Source: Undaria pinnatifida
Lineage: Eukaryota; Sar; Phaeophyceae; Laminariales; Alariaceae
Assembly (NCBI GenBank): GCA_012845835.1
Contig: JABAKD010000030.1
Location: 8,965,805-9,029,804, forward strand
DNA length: 64,000 bases
Direction: 5' to 3'
The notes under the pieces are model-generated. The model did no database searches. It was not told where the DNA came from and saw only the letters and a list, made by a program, of their open reading frames with translations. Both the position numbers and the translations under genes were made by a program. Each line of letters starts with the position of its first letter. Position 1 is the stretch's first letter. Positions 35,276-47,900 of this stretch are shown here, piece by piece.

Positions 35276-37840
35276 TGTGGTGCATCAGTAGAAGGAACTC
35301 CGAGAATGAGTTCGACGGGGAGAGTAGCCGTACGCCCAAACACAAGATAGTGGGGAGTCTCCTCCAAAGTTTTGGAGTATGCCGTGTTGTGCGCAAGCTG
35401 GACAAACGGTAGTAGTTCCGCCCAATTATCGCAAGCCAAGTTACTGTACATGGCAAGCATATTGTGAACGGTGCTGTGGACACGCTCGAGAACAGAGTTC
35501 CCTTGCGGACGATAAGCGGCGGTACGTGTTTTCTTGTACCCAAAGACAGACTGCAATTCTTTCACGAGTTGGTTTTGAAATTCCTTCCCTTGATCGGAAT
35601 GCAGGGTTTCTGGTGGGCCGAACACTGAAAAGACACGGTCAATAAGATGACGAACCACCACCGCAGCTTCCTTAGACTTGATAGGTATCAGAATGAGGAA
35701 ACGCGTGAGGTGATCGATGACAGACAGGATAAATCGATTACCTTCTGACTTAGATTTGTATTCGACGAGATCCACCGCAACAACTTGAAACGGTCTGGTG
35801 ACCGGTCGGTGCCCGGTAGGCAGCATAGGTGATCGGTGAGACGTTTTGCGGCGTTGACAAGGAAGACAGCTTTTAACATGTTCGGCAACGTCAGAGTGCA
35901 TCGTGGGCCACCAATAACGATCCCGAACTTTGTCGAAGGTACCTTTAAAGGCTAGGTGACCACCTGACGAGGGGAGGTCATGGCAAGCGTTGATTACAAG
36001 TGTTCTCAACGATTTCGGCACCACTAGCTGGTCACGAAAGGTGTCCCGCCTACGTAGGTGGGCAGGGACGTAAGACCGGCAAAGCAAACCTTCGTGGATG
36101 AAGAATTTACTCATGCTGGACTTTGATTGCTGGTGTGGGACGCGAGCCTTAGTAGGATTGGCTAGGTAGTCAAAGTACTGACAAAATTCTTTCCTCTGAT
36201 GAGCGAGCAACTTCGCAGCATCGACGACGGGGAAGACAGATATGGCACTAGCAAATAATTCGCGATCGCTTTCGACGGGCACTATCTCGTCTAAGTTGCC
36301 AGCGGACAGTTCGTATTCACGAGGGTTGGGGGGATGAAAAGGCTGATCATCGGGGACGTTACGACAGATAGCTGCAAGTTGCGGTTCGGATGGAAGTGGT
36401 TTTCCATCCACCTCGCTAAAAATACGCGATAGCGTATCCGGTACAACGTTAAGTTTTCCCGGAACGTGTTTGACGGTGAAATCGTAATTTTGAAGACAAA
36501 TTGCCCAACGGGTGAGCATATTGGACGTATCTTGCATGTGGTACAAGTACGTGAGAGCTTGGTGGTCGGTACAACACGTAAAGTGTCGGCCCCATAAATA
36601 CGGACGCCAATGGGTCAGAGCCCATACGACAGCAAGGCATTCTTTCATCGTGGGGCTATAGTGGCTTTGGCTACGAGAAAAACGCTTGCTATAGTACGCG
36701 ACAATATCCAGCTCTTTGCCATCGGTGCTGCCCTTGGACGGTTGGGCTAGGAAAGCACCTACACCTTGCTCGGAAGCGTCGGTGTGAACGACGAAATCTC
36801 GCGAAAAATCGGGAAAGTGAAGGACAGGGGCTTCGGATAAAGCGTCTTTGAGTTTCTGGAATGCGGCATCTTGTGCCGGACCCCAGGCCTTTTTAAAACT
36901 CGTTCGTTTGACGAAGCTCTTTCGAGTCAGTTCTACAAGCGGTGCCGTAAGGTCAGAATAATCTTTGACAAACCGGCGGACGAAATTCGCCATACCCAGA
37001 ACAGAACGTAAGTCTTTAATGGATTTGGGCGTGGGCAGGTCGTGAATCGCATTGGTGCGGTCGGTACTGACGGACATCCCTTTCGCGGAAATAACATGAC
37101 CGAGATAGTTGACTTCTTTCTGCCCAAATTGAATTTTGGACGGTTTGAGTGTCAAGCCTGCCGCATGCAACGCTGCGAACATTTTCTCGAGAGAGACGAG
37201 GTGGCTTTCGAACGTGTGATTGATACAAATCAAATCGTCCATGTACGAAAGGATACCGGAGTCAGGGCCAAGGTGGCCTAGAGCTAAAGACATTACGTGT
37301 TGAAACAGCCATGGTACATTCGCTACTCCAAAAGGCATGCGCTCAAAACAGTACTTGCCTCTCGGTGTCACGAAGGCGGTGCGGTCGACGTGCCCCTCGG
37401 CCACAGGTAGCTGCCAGAACGCACTGAGGATGTCGGCGACCGAAATGTAGAGGGCGTCTCCGACGGCATCCAGGCAGGACTCGAGGTTAGGCATGGGCCA
37501 GCTCTTGCGAATGATGTGGCGGTTGAGGGTATGGCGGTAATCAACACAGAAACGGGGGCTGCCGTTGCTCTTGGCGACGATAGTACAAGGGCTACCCCAC
37601 GGACTTGGCCGTTCCTCAATTATTCCCCATTCCAACATCTCGTTGACACATTTGTCAATTACTTCAGAGGTGCGGGGGTTGGGACGGTATGGAGGACGAT
37701 CGACAGGACGGTATGTTGCACATAAATCCAGAATTGCCGACTGCTGTTTACCGGTGGAAGTAGAGTCTACAAATGCTCTGGATAGTGGCGCAATAATTTC
37801 AGCACGTGCTGCGGCAATTTTGGTCGAGGTATATTAGATG
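35263..37840 (-). CDS. Pol polyprotein: RT, RNase H and integrase (Ty3-type)
   Basis: The frame is open from about 37,840, with a first Met at 37,638, down to 35,263. Reverse transcriptase shows CVDYRHTLN, DILSAFWQLPV, FERMPFGVANVPWLFQ and the catalytic YMDD. RNase H follows with HTDASEQGVGAFL, a Glu in KECLAVVWAL, TDHQALTYL and VPDTLSR. Integrase has the zinc motif (HDLPSSGGH then CLPCQRRK) and the DDE core: Asp in VVAVDLVEY, Asp in LHSDQGKEFQN, Glu in PQGNSVLERVHS. All catalytic residues are in place, so this part looks capable of function apart from the frame change at its 3' end. It copies the element's RNA into DNA and inserts it. Confidence 0.92.
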
Positions 37841-38049
37841 TTGCGGCTACAGCATGCACATGCAGCTGATCAGGAGACACGACGGCAACACTCGACAATT
37901 TCCCAATCTCGTGCATGGAGGGCAAGAGACTCAGAAGATGGATTAGCTATTTGAACGGCAACTGATCCATCTGCTGCTAGCCACGTGGTGAGGGTGCGAG
38001 CTACGATAACTCGCTCAAATTCGACCGGACGATTGTCGCAAGACATCTC

Positions 38050-38640
38050 ATTTTCCGAGAGTAATAACTTCCGTATCTTGGAGCGGTTTCATGTCTGTAA
38101 AAACAGTGATCATGGCACTGTGACAGGGGCGTAAATCGATACGATCGCACAATTTTACAGCGTGTACCTCGGCATCTTTGTGCACTGCGGCTACGGAGCG
38201 CAATAGAGTGGATGAGGTCACCTGGGAACGAGCATCAGGCGACCTATGGGTAGCTGAAATAGGGACAGTACTAGACGAAAAAGTCAAACGCTGGTTTTCC
38301 AGTCTAGTATAGCCCCAAAACGAGACATGACATCATTATCAAGTAATATCTGGGCAGGCCCTAACGATGGGTTATCGATTTTTTTGCATCAATACGACGT
38401 GTGATGTCACCCAGGGTAGGAAACAACTCAATAAATCCCAAGATCTCGAGTGACGAGCCATTGGCTGCACTCAGAGACATACACGATGGTGGGACGGTTT
38501 CAACCCGGGCCTTACACAAGGTTGGGTGTTGTTTAAAAAATAACAGCGAAACACATGTAATGTCGCTTGCAGAGGCAACAGTCAAGCCAGAAACAGCAAG
38601 AGCATTAACTAGATCCCGGGGATACCATTCCACCGAGAGG
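38050..38640 (-). CDS. Probable retropepsin-like protease region, frame-broken
   Basis: Minus-strand readings in adjacent frames give LSAANGSSLEILGFIELFPT, then ILLDNDVMSRFG, then PCHSAMITVFTDM, the pattern of the C-terminal half of a Ty3 retropepsin and its linker to RT. I could not place the active-site DSG motif with confidence, and the frame changes at least once. The long plus-strand frame at 38,401-39,120 is antisense to this and is not a gene. Confidence 0.5.
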
Positions 38641-39897
38641 AAAAAAAGAGAGGGTAGCAGATGGTTTCTTTCGAGACAGCGAAGAACTGAACCACGTATT
38701 ATTTTTTTTTTAATTATTGGTATTGTAAGGGCATCCGCTATTTACTGCTGTATTACAATCGACCGCACGGCGTTTCGATCTTGCACCAACTGGAACAGCA
38801 GTAGTACTATTATTAGCGGTGTCCCTCTGCTGACCACGATGAGGTTCAGAAGGAGAGCTATTATCGGTAATCGTGTTACACCCATCAGACAATTTCTCAG
38901 CACTCACGGGGTGTTGTTCTCAGGCAAAATACAATCCGACATACTCCTACAATCACCTCGAGCAAACAAAGTCATGGCAGGCACGGGTTGCTGTGTTGAG
39001 CTACGATCCGATATTCCACTGCTGACGGTATCCTCTTTCTTGTATGAAAGCGGCGCAATTATTTTTTATACGAGAGAAAAAATAAAGACGAAACGGAATC
39101 ATGGTAGATCTATAGTTTAGTCTACCTGTAGACAAGTCTACAAGTACACGAGTACACGAGTTCGCATGATCAGTACATACATGACAACGGTGTAGCAACG
39201 GTGCCGACAACGGAATGCGGCTCCCACATCATGCTGTTTTATGGTAACAGATAGTGTGATGACGATGGTGTACACGTTAGCCATCTTCAAACTATAACGC
39301 GGCTGATCTCAACGTAGTTTGGTCGCCACCGCTGACTGCCATACTGCTGTTTTGGCGACGCGTTGGATTTTTTTTTTTTTTTTTTTTTTTACTTTTAGTT
39401 TACGAAACATACGAATATACTCTGCTCTTTGCTTGGTGGGGATCGCTGTTACGATACGAGCATCCAGATGCCCCACTCAAAACTGCAGAAAGAAAAATGC
39501 CATTGCCGGTGCTCTGTCCCGGTACGATCGGTGGGAGAGTGCGACGGCAGTAGTGGTACTAACGGTAACGAATACAACCACGGGGCTGCTGCTGCTTGGC
39601 AATCGTACGTGCACAACACGATTGATTGGGAGAACTCAACTCGCATGATGATATGCTTTACGTTTGTGTTCCTTTGACCGTGATACGATGGGCGGGAAGA
39701 CACGAACATCCCGCGACTCACAGCAAGTACCAGTTTCACATGTCCGTCAAATCAATGGTACTCTGGATACGATCCGAGCGCTAGATCGATGGATGAACTT
39801 CGAACGATTAGTTTTGTCGAGGGTTGTCCAACAATTCAACGCTTGACCTACGTATGTATCGTAAGGGTTCTAGGTGGTTACCCACACGATGCTGGGC

Positions 39898-40309
39898 TCA
39901 CACACCTCGGCAACACGGAAATCGTCCACTCATACTCATAGGTCGACAGCAAATAATATATTTGTTTGAATGGCCCATAAAACGGCAGACACCGTGCGGG
40001 ATTATAGGTATAGGCTCGCCCCCCGAGGATACTACGCTTACCGACGCGACTTTAGCAAACCATATCAGGGAAGGAACAAGACCAGCCCATAGCGATTGGA
40101 GAGCATCCTTTGCTTGTAAACGATGAGAGTGTTGAAAAGCGTCCTTCGTTGATCGCAACGTCGCTGGTTCCGGCAGCGCCGTCGCCATCAGGCTCAGCGG
40201 GGTTGGGGTTGGCACCAGCGGCGCCGTTGGTGGTGACCACAGTCCCGTCGGCAGGGGAAGCGGGCTGTTGGTCCAAGTTGTCCACATTTTCTCCGTAGCT
40301 ATCGGACAT
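39898..40309 (-). pseudogene. Gag N-terminal region, frame-broken
   Basis: A Met at 40,309, 55 bases inside the 5' LTR, opens an acidic, Pro/Ala-rich N-terminus (MSDSYGENVDNLDQQ). The frame breaks near 40,120-40,140, and a second frame continues with LQAKDALQSLWAGLVPSL to a stop near 39,898. The remaining gag region (38,700-39,890) holds a T-run at 39,368-39,390 and no long frame, so gag looks inactive. No CCHC knuckle was found. Confidence 0.45.
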
Positions 40310-40349
40310 GGCTGAGGTGAACTCGAGAAAGGCTCAATCCAAAAGACTG

Positions 40350-40364
40350 CCGTCTGAACGCCAA
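40350..40364 (-). other. Primer-binding site
   Basis: Directly after the 5' LTR the minus strand reads TTGGCGTTCAGACGG. TGG at this position is the expected complement of a tRNA 3' CCA end. The tRNA was not identified. Confidence 0.6.
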
Positions 40365-40798
40365 TAAGGGTTTATACTCAAGAACACCGCAGGGAGGTGC
40401 GAATCTCCAACGCTGTGCGTACACGCGTTCCTCTAAGGCAACGGCCGCAGAATGTGGGCGGTGTTGACGATCACCGGACGAGTAGACGTGCTCGGTAAAG
40501 AGACAGAAGAATCTCAGGTTGAGATGGCGACAGTAGGAAGTGTGAGAGGTGTGCGAGGGTGCACCCTCGCACTCCTCTCGGACGAAAATAAGGGGCAACG
40601 AGCTGAGGAAGCGTCTGGGAAGACGTCTTGAGGTTCCTCGGGATGTTGTACCCTTCCTTGTGGCTCGGAGTGTGAGTGAGAACGACATCGCTCCGAGAGA
40701 CGATCTTTCTAGGAGAACGTGCGGAACGTTCCTGAAGGTTCTAGAATTTGTGTTCAGACGCAAGTAGGCAGGTTGGGTTCAGAGCATTGTGACCCACA
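40365..40798 (-). repeat. 5' LTR of the Ty3-type element
   Basis: 434 bp, the partner of 32,984-33,416. It should carry the element's promoter. CCCA follows it at 40,799-40,802. Confidence 0.93.
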
Positions 40799-40802
40799 CC
40801 CA

Positions 40803-41345
40803 GGAACAATTTTTCTCAAGGAACTTCGGGACGGTTCTTATCCGCAGCAACTAACTTTCTTTTCGGCAATTACGGGCTGAGAAGGGCTGAGAGGGGGGAG
40901 GATATGCCGAGCGAGACCTCCGAGGGGATCGAGAACTAAGTAATTAAGTCAAAGTCTATAATATATGGACAGAGCAGTCACAGCGCACGGAAAAAATCCG
41001 TATGTAAGCGACATGCGGTAAAATAAAGGTAAACGCAATGATGGGGATGGGCAAATTTTGAAAAAAAAACCTTGACGTGATTCTCCCGGCAAAATCCATC
41101 AGGGACATGCCTGCTGTGTGGTCTGCGTGTCAGCTGTGTGGTCTGCTGTGTTGTCTGCTTTTGCGCGTGCTGTGTGGCCTGGTGCGATGGTCTTACGCTG
41201 TAGTGTTTGCGCTGCTGTTTCAAGTGTCGAAATAGGTTTCTGGGTGTGTGGTTCTGGAGGCGGTTCGAGTCGTGCACGTTATTATTTGCAAGTGCGTCGT
41301 GCAAAGAGGGGTAGCCTATGTACCGTATTACCATGTATGTCACGA
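40803..41345. repeat. Ty3 flank and dispersed repeat R2 (inverted copy)
   Basis: 40,803-41,080 has no frame of interest; a GAGGGGGGAGGATATGCCGAG patch loosely resembles 2,890-2,915. 41,085-41,335 is the reverse complement of 26,925-27,125. Confidence 0.55.
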
Positions 41346-41347
41346 AC

Positions 41348-41583
41348 CTGAAAATGGTTTCTTGATACACTCTCTTCGACACCAGGTCCAGCTCTATTCT
41401 CTTACGGTTCCCATCCGACCGTGGAGGCGGCAGCACCGGTGGTCCCACCGCTCGGCAAGCGTGGAGTGCATCGCTTTTCGTCTTCGTCGAAGTACCAGCA
41501 CTGCTAACAGGAGATCGTCGGCGTGAAGTGTCGGCTACACCTGAGACGACTGCTGATGATGGTCGCTTTCCTTTCTTCGTCAT
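41348..41583 (-). CDS. Possible first exon of an unknown divergent gene
   Basis: A Met at 41,583 opens a basic, Ser-rich 78-codon stretch (MTKKGKRPSSAVVSGV, later ELDLVSKRVYQETIF) that ends at a donor-like ATTTTCAG/GTTCGTG. Downstream on this strand the R2 repeat and then the Ty3 element intervene, and I found no second exon. It lies head to head with the HAD gene, about 380 bp apart, and CTATATATAC at about 41,657 could serve as a TATA-like element. Product not recognised. Confidence 0.35.
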
Positions 41584-41960
41584 GGCAGTTGCAAACGATA
41601 ACCCCAGCCAATACCGTAGCTCTCAGCTTCTGTAACTGGTGTCTGCGAATCGTTTCCTATATATACAGACAGCAACACAATGGTTTGTGAGCTAGCAGCA
41701 GCAGATTTGGTCCAGTGGGTTCTGCTCGGCAGCAGTGTCTTTCTAGTTGGTTTGCAGTTGCCCAGTGGGCGGTGCGGTGTTTTTACTATTGTCCCCTGTC
41801 CCCTGGGTGTGCTCGCCTCGTATTCTATAAGGGCAGAATCAATCCTACAAAGTTTTGTTGCGTTGATGTATTGAGTTGAGTCGCAGCTCCGAGTACAACG
41901 ATTCTACCGGTAGGATCTAAACTGACTTTTTGTACTACTAGTGGTATATTCGTTGTTTGG

Positions 41961-44900
41961 ATGCTCCTCCCGCGGCTTGGCCTGATCGGAAGCTTCGTGT
42001 TTCACGGCACGGCGTGTAAAAAGGTGTGTCCGGCACTCCGAGGCGCATCGTCGTCATTACGGCTGGGAACAACTGCTGTGCGTGCGTACAACGTTGCCTT
42101 GTCCCGCAAGATGTCGCAATCGAGCTCTGTGCACCACCAGGAGGAGAAGACAGACACCAAGGTTGTGGGAGGCGTGCGGGAGCTTTGCGATAGATACGAC
42201 GGCTTCATCCTAGACCAATTCGGTGTACTACATGGTGAGTGACGATGGCAGTGTTGGTGAGCACCTTGATGTTCAATTCCGTAAATTTTGTTCAACTACT
42301 GTAACTGCTGTACGTACGAGTAGCTATATTATTTTAATGGTGTGAAGTGGAAGATTGGGTCGCAGACGCAATCTGGATTTTGTTGGAAAGTGAGAATTGA
42401 GGTGTTCTTCCATGATTGGTTATCGTGACGTATTGTACCGAGGACACAGTCAACCTTTGAGCAGTCTTACTCCTTGCTGCTGTGGTGGGAGTATACAATA
42501 CGTACAGCAGAAGGGGTACACGTAGGGCCGCCTGATCGCACGACTCAAAGACAGCGTGCAGTGGAGGAAGCGGACGGCGGCAGCTACGCAAGAATAGTGA
42601 CTGGCTAGCCAGTGGTGCGGAGGCTTCGCGCGGCGAATAGGGGTGCGGGCCTCGCTTGCGGGCGGGGCCGACCTCGGGGGCAGGACAGGGCGAGGCGGGA
42701 GCGAGGAACGCACAGCTCGTCATGCCGGGGTCGGTGGGATCGACAAGATCAGGTGTGCTCAGGGAAGGGAAGTGGGGCGTATCGCTAGTAGGTCTGTGTG
42801 TGTCCGTAGAGGAAGTTATGGGGGTCGAGCCTTCGCGGCAAATGCCAGTTCACGAAGGAAGTTCTGGCCCTCGCCTCGCGGACGTTGGGGTGAGCACAGT
42901 GCGCGGTGGCGACGGGGTGTCTCAGAAACAGGACCGAGCGTGCCCCAGCCAGTCCGGGCACGGTAGCCGTGCTCGGTGGCAGAGCGATGATGTTTGCGGG
43001 TGGGTAGCAGCGTGGCGGTACCTTTCGAGTGTGCGTGGGGGGAACCGGATAGCTGTTACACGGGCGTTGCAGAAAGTAGCGAGTGAGTTACTGTTGTTTC
43101 TGCAAGATCATGATTATCGGTTCGAGTGCATGATGGAACCAGAGCGAGTGTTTTCGGGGCACCAAGAAAGTGGGCCGTCTCGCTAGTAGGTCCGTGTGTG
43201 TCCGTAGAGGAAGTTATGGGGGTCGAGCCTTCGCGGCAAATGCCAGTTCACGAAGGAAGTTCTGGCCCTCGCCTCGCGGACGTTGGGGTGAGCACAGTGC
43301 GCGGTGGCGACGGGGTGTCTCAGAAACAGGACCGAGCGTGCCCCAGCCAGTCCGGGCACGGTAGCCGTGCTCGGTGGCAGAGCGATGATGTTTGCGGGTG
43401 GGTAGCAGCGTGGCGGTACCTTTCGAGTGTGCGTGGGGGGAACCGGATAGCTGTTACACGGGCGTTGCAGAAAGTAGCGAGTGAGTTACTGTTGTTTCTG
43501 CAAGATCATGATTATCGGTTCGAGTGCATGATGGAACCAGAGCGAGTGTTTTTCGGGGCACCAAGAAAGTGGGCCGTCTCGCTAGTAGGTCCGTGTGTGT
43601 CCGTAGAGGAAGTTATGGGGGTCGAGCCTTCGCGGCAAATGCCAGTTCACGAAGGAAGTTCTGGCCCTCGCCTCGCGGACGTTGGGGTGAGCACAGCGCG
43701 CGGTGGCGCCGGGGTGTCTCAGAAACAGGACCGAGCGTGCCCCAGCCAGTCCGGGCACGGTAGCCGTGCTCGGTGGCAGAGCGATGATGTTTGCGGGTGG
43801 GTAGCAGCGTGGCGGTACCTTTCGAGTGTGCGTGGGGGGAACCGGATAGCTGTTACACGGGCGTTGCAGAAAGTAGCGAGTGAGTTACTGTTGTTTCTGC
43901 AAGATCATGATTATCGGTTCGAGGGCATGATGGAACCAGAGCGAGTGTTTTTCGGGGCACCAAGAAAGTGGGCCGTCTCGCTAGTAGGTCCGTGTGTGTT
44001 CGTAGAGGAAGTTATGGGGGTCGAGCCTTCGCGGCAAATGCCAGTTCACGAAGGAAGTTCTGGCCCTCGCCTCGCGGACGTTGGGGTGAGCACAGTGCGC
44101 GGTGGCGCCGGGGTGTCTCAGAAACAGGACCGAGCGTGCCCCAGCCAGTTCGGGCACGGTAGCCGTGCTCGGTGGCAGAGCGATGATGTTTGCGGGTGGG
44201 TAGCAGCGTGGCGGTACCTTTCGAGTGTGCGTGGGGGGGACCGGATAGCTGTTACACGGGCGTTGCAGAAAGTAGCGAGTGAGTACTGTTGTTTCTGCAA
44301 GATCATGATTATCGGTTCGAGTGCATGATGGAATCAGAGGGAGTGTTTTCGGGGCACCGCCTGAATCCCTCACGAATCCTAGAGTGGTTGGGTCGTACGG
44401 AAGGCTTCCCTGAGGCGGAGAAACTGGCTCGCATCGCGGAGCATGGGGTCCCCGTGTGGGTAGCTAGCGGTGGGGACCTCACTTTCGCACTCCGATACGA
44501 GAATCACAGTAGCACCGACACGTACTCGAATGACATTACTGACAAGATCCGCGATGATGTTAGGCTCGGCCGAGCGTTCGTGTTCCCTCGGGTGGCGGCT
44601 GCGCGCATTCCGGGATTACGGGTCTTGACGTTGGCAGTAACGAAATCCGGTACGAAGTTGCGCGTGGGGCACGACTTGACTTTCGCTAGCGGTACGTCGA
44701 CGACAGGTGTAAACGGCGACACCGATTTTTAATCGGCTCCAACGTGTGAGCTCAAACATGTCTTGCGCGATATTATCTGGCGGATTCTATACCTGCGGCA
44801 GCGATTCGGGTGTAGGGCGCGCATTGTACGGGGCAAAATGGATGTTAAGGATGCGTTTCGGCAAGTTCCAGTCGAGATCACGCGCGCGCCGGTGTGTGGA

Positions 44901-47900
44901 TACGTGTTCGGGGATTTGGTTGTGGTTGATAGGCGACTGCAATTTGGCTGACGTAACAGTCCAGGTTTCTGGTGTTTGTTCTCGTCGGCGTTGGAGCATG
45001 CTCACAATAACACCTCTCGCTGCAATGCGGTGTGCACTGACAGTGGTCGCGAGGCCACGTGGCACGTCGTAATGATACCGCAGCGCGAATCGCAAGCGGC
45101 AGCGCTGCCGCCGGGCTACGTCGCCCCGCCTGGGCGGGGCGGTGACATAAACGATCCGTTCTTCGTGCGTTACTATGTAGATGATGGCGTTTGTGTTGAG
45201 GGACAACGGTACAGCTCGGGCGACCGCTGTTTGTGTGCATCGGCGTCTCTGGCGTCCGCACACTTCCGCTTGTTCGGCGATTGTAACCCGACGGACCCTC
45301 CCCTCTTGGCGAGGAAAAAGACTTCTCACTGGGACACCCAGTTAGAAGTCTTGGGTTGGGCAATTGACTCGGGAGCAATGACCATTGCGCTCACTGACAC
45401 GAAAGTGGCTCAGCTGAGGGCTCTGCTCCTCCAGTGGCCGAGGAACGTCGGTACGCGTTAGAATCCGAGGTACGGGAGCTGGTTGGGAAGTTATTGTACG
45501 CCAGCGAGGTGGTGCGGCCGGGCAAGTTTTTTCGTGCGCCGTATGCTGAACATGCTTGGTCTGCCCCCCGTGAAGCGGTGGCAGGAGAAATTTGGGGGTG
45601 GCGGCCAGTGGTCCCGAAGACCGGACCGTCTACCCCTCGGCCCAGAGTTTCACGCTGACATTGGGTTTTGGAAGTTGATGGTGAGCGAGGAACTTGCACT
45701 ACCGTTGTCCTCGCCGCTGTATACTCGTTTCTTACAGCGCCACTCTCGTACGCTAGTGTCAGACGCGTCGGGGACGGCCGTGGGAAGCTACTGCTTGGAG
45801 ACAGGGGCAGGGTGGCGGTTTGAGGTAGACCAGGACGCAAAATCTCGTTTGAGCCAACGTGTCAAGGACCACAACGATCTGTCTATCAACGTCCTTGAAT
45901 TGTTGGGGATGGTAATCACGGCTTGGATGTTTGTCGTTGGCGCTGGATCACAGCCTAGGTTCGAGGGCGAAAACGTGTTGATGTTGGGCGATAACATGTC
46001 CGCGGTACATTGGATAGGAAAATGTCGGGGGGGGACTGAGCAGAGGTCTGGGGCTCTGATGCGTATGCTAGGATGCTTGGAAATGCGTAGTGGGTGGTGC
46101 TTTCGGGCGAAACATGTGAAAGGAATTGCGAATACGCTGGCCGACGGTATTTCTCGGTGGGAACGAATCGATGTTAACAGACACCTTCACGAATCTCGCC
46201 CGGACATTACATGGCAGGAACAGGACCGGGGGAGACGGGGAGGGCCCTATGTACAGGGATAGTGGCGTCCAGTACATCCGCGGGTCAGTTGCGGAGTCAT
46301 CTGAGCGCACTTACGCGTCAGGTTTCAGGTCTTGGACTAAATTTCGCGGGTTGACGAGCGCCGTTTTGTATTTTTCGGAAGACACCCCCAAGAGTGATAT
46401 GGTATGGGCGCTGGTAGACTTTGCGGCTCGGTGTTGTGCGTCGGAAGGCAATAAAGTCGGTACGATTAAAAGTAAGATAGCGGCGGTGCAATATTTCCAT
46501 CGCGTGAAGATAGGCAGGGAGCTCCCGACTAAATCGCCCCTGCTGGAACGCGTTTTCAGCGGGATATCGCGGGCACATGCAGTAGCGGGTACGGAGAAGC
46601 GGGTGCGCCGCCCGGTGTCATGGGAAATGTTGTTGGACGGGGAGACATTGATACTGTCCTGGGGCAGTGGCGGCCGAATCCTTTGGTTGTGTCTGGCATT
46701 GGGGTACTTTTTTTGATGACGCGATCCGACGAATTATTTGCGACAGACGCCGGCGTGGCGCACCAGGTGCATTGTTTGACTAGGGGGGACGTTGCGTTTT
46801 ACTCAGGTGGGGAGCAGTTGCCCTTTTTGCGGTGGCGGGAGGCGCGTACGGTAGAGATTCGTTTTCGCGGTCATAAAGGGGACCAGCTTCAAGCAGGCGA
46901 CGTGCTAGTACGAACACGAGACGCTGTTCGGGGCTTGGGCTCGAGCTTGCGTGAAGGGGGTGGAGCCGTGGCGCTGCTTGTGGAATTGTTGTCTATTCAC
47001 CCTAACTTGCCGAGTTCGGCGCCGTTAGCGTCTTTCCGCGAATCGGGACGGGTAGCAGTGTGGAGCTACGGGCAAGCACTCCGGGCGTTGCGAGAGGTAG
47101 TGGCAAAGTCGAGGCAAGACCCAGCGGAATTTGCACTACACTCGCTCCGGATCGGGGGCGCGTCGCGCTTGGCGGCAGGGGGGGGGTTGTCAGAACGGGT
47201 AATACAGAGAGAAGGGAGGTGGAAATCGGATGCGTATAAGGTGTATACTCGTAGTAATATAGAGGATTCGGGACAAGTGTCACGAAAACTAGCTCGACAG
47301 GACAGGTGTCCCCAAAGAGAGCCGGGACAAGGGACGGAGTGGGGCCATAAATAAACAGTCATTTGGACTAGCCTCGTGGGTGGAGGAGTTGGATGGTGTA
47401 GTACCATCTTGGGGGTCTCGGCTGTCCGAGACTGTGTTTTGGCAGTAGGACTGATCGGAGTTAAGGGGAGGGAGACAAGGGTGTATTGCCTGGCACGAGG
47501 AAATACCGCAGAAACGGGTTGCTGCGGTAGACGTGCCAGGCATGGGAAGTTTCCCTCCCAAACGTCACAGATACTAATGATGAACCAATTCGAAAGATAA
47601 ACAACAAAGTGGAAGATTGGGTCGCAGACGCAATCTGGATTTTGTTGGAAAGTGAGAATTGAGGTGTTCTTCCATGATTGGTTATCGTGACGTATTGTAC
47701 CGAGGACACAGTCAACCTTTGAGCAGTCTTCTCCTTGCTGCTGTGGTGGGAGTATACAATACGTACAGCAGAAGGGGTACACGTAGGGCCGCCTGATCGC
47801 ACGACTCAAAGACAGCGTGCAGTGGAGGAAGCGGACGGCGGCAGCTACGCAAGAATAGTGACTGGCTAGCCAGTGGTTTTTTTGTAGGACAGGTGTCCCC

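Larger units (their letters stand above)
32984..40798 (-). mobile_element. Ty3-type LTR retrotransposon, full length
   Basis: The ends are direct LTRs of 433-434 bp that differ by one indel (one extra G near 40,752). On the coding (minus) strand the LTR starts TGTGGGTCAC and ends AACCCTTA. A primer-binding site beginning TGGCG follows the 5' LTR, and a GGGGGGTAA polypurine tract precedes the 3' LTR. CCCA flanks both sides (32,980-32,983 and 40,799-40,802), consistent with a 4-bp target duplication. The gene order protease, RT, RNase H, integrase is that of Ty3/gypsy. The element inserted into an older repeat: its left flank (32,935-32,980) resembles 30,970-31,015. The near-identical LTRs mean a recent insertion, although gag and the integrase tail have frame breaks. 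Confidence 0.93.

Noticed and set aside
38401-39120. 239-codon plus-strand frame
   Set aside because: It is antisense to the protease and gag region of the Ty3 element and has no recognisable domain.
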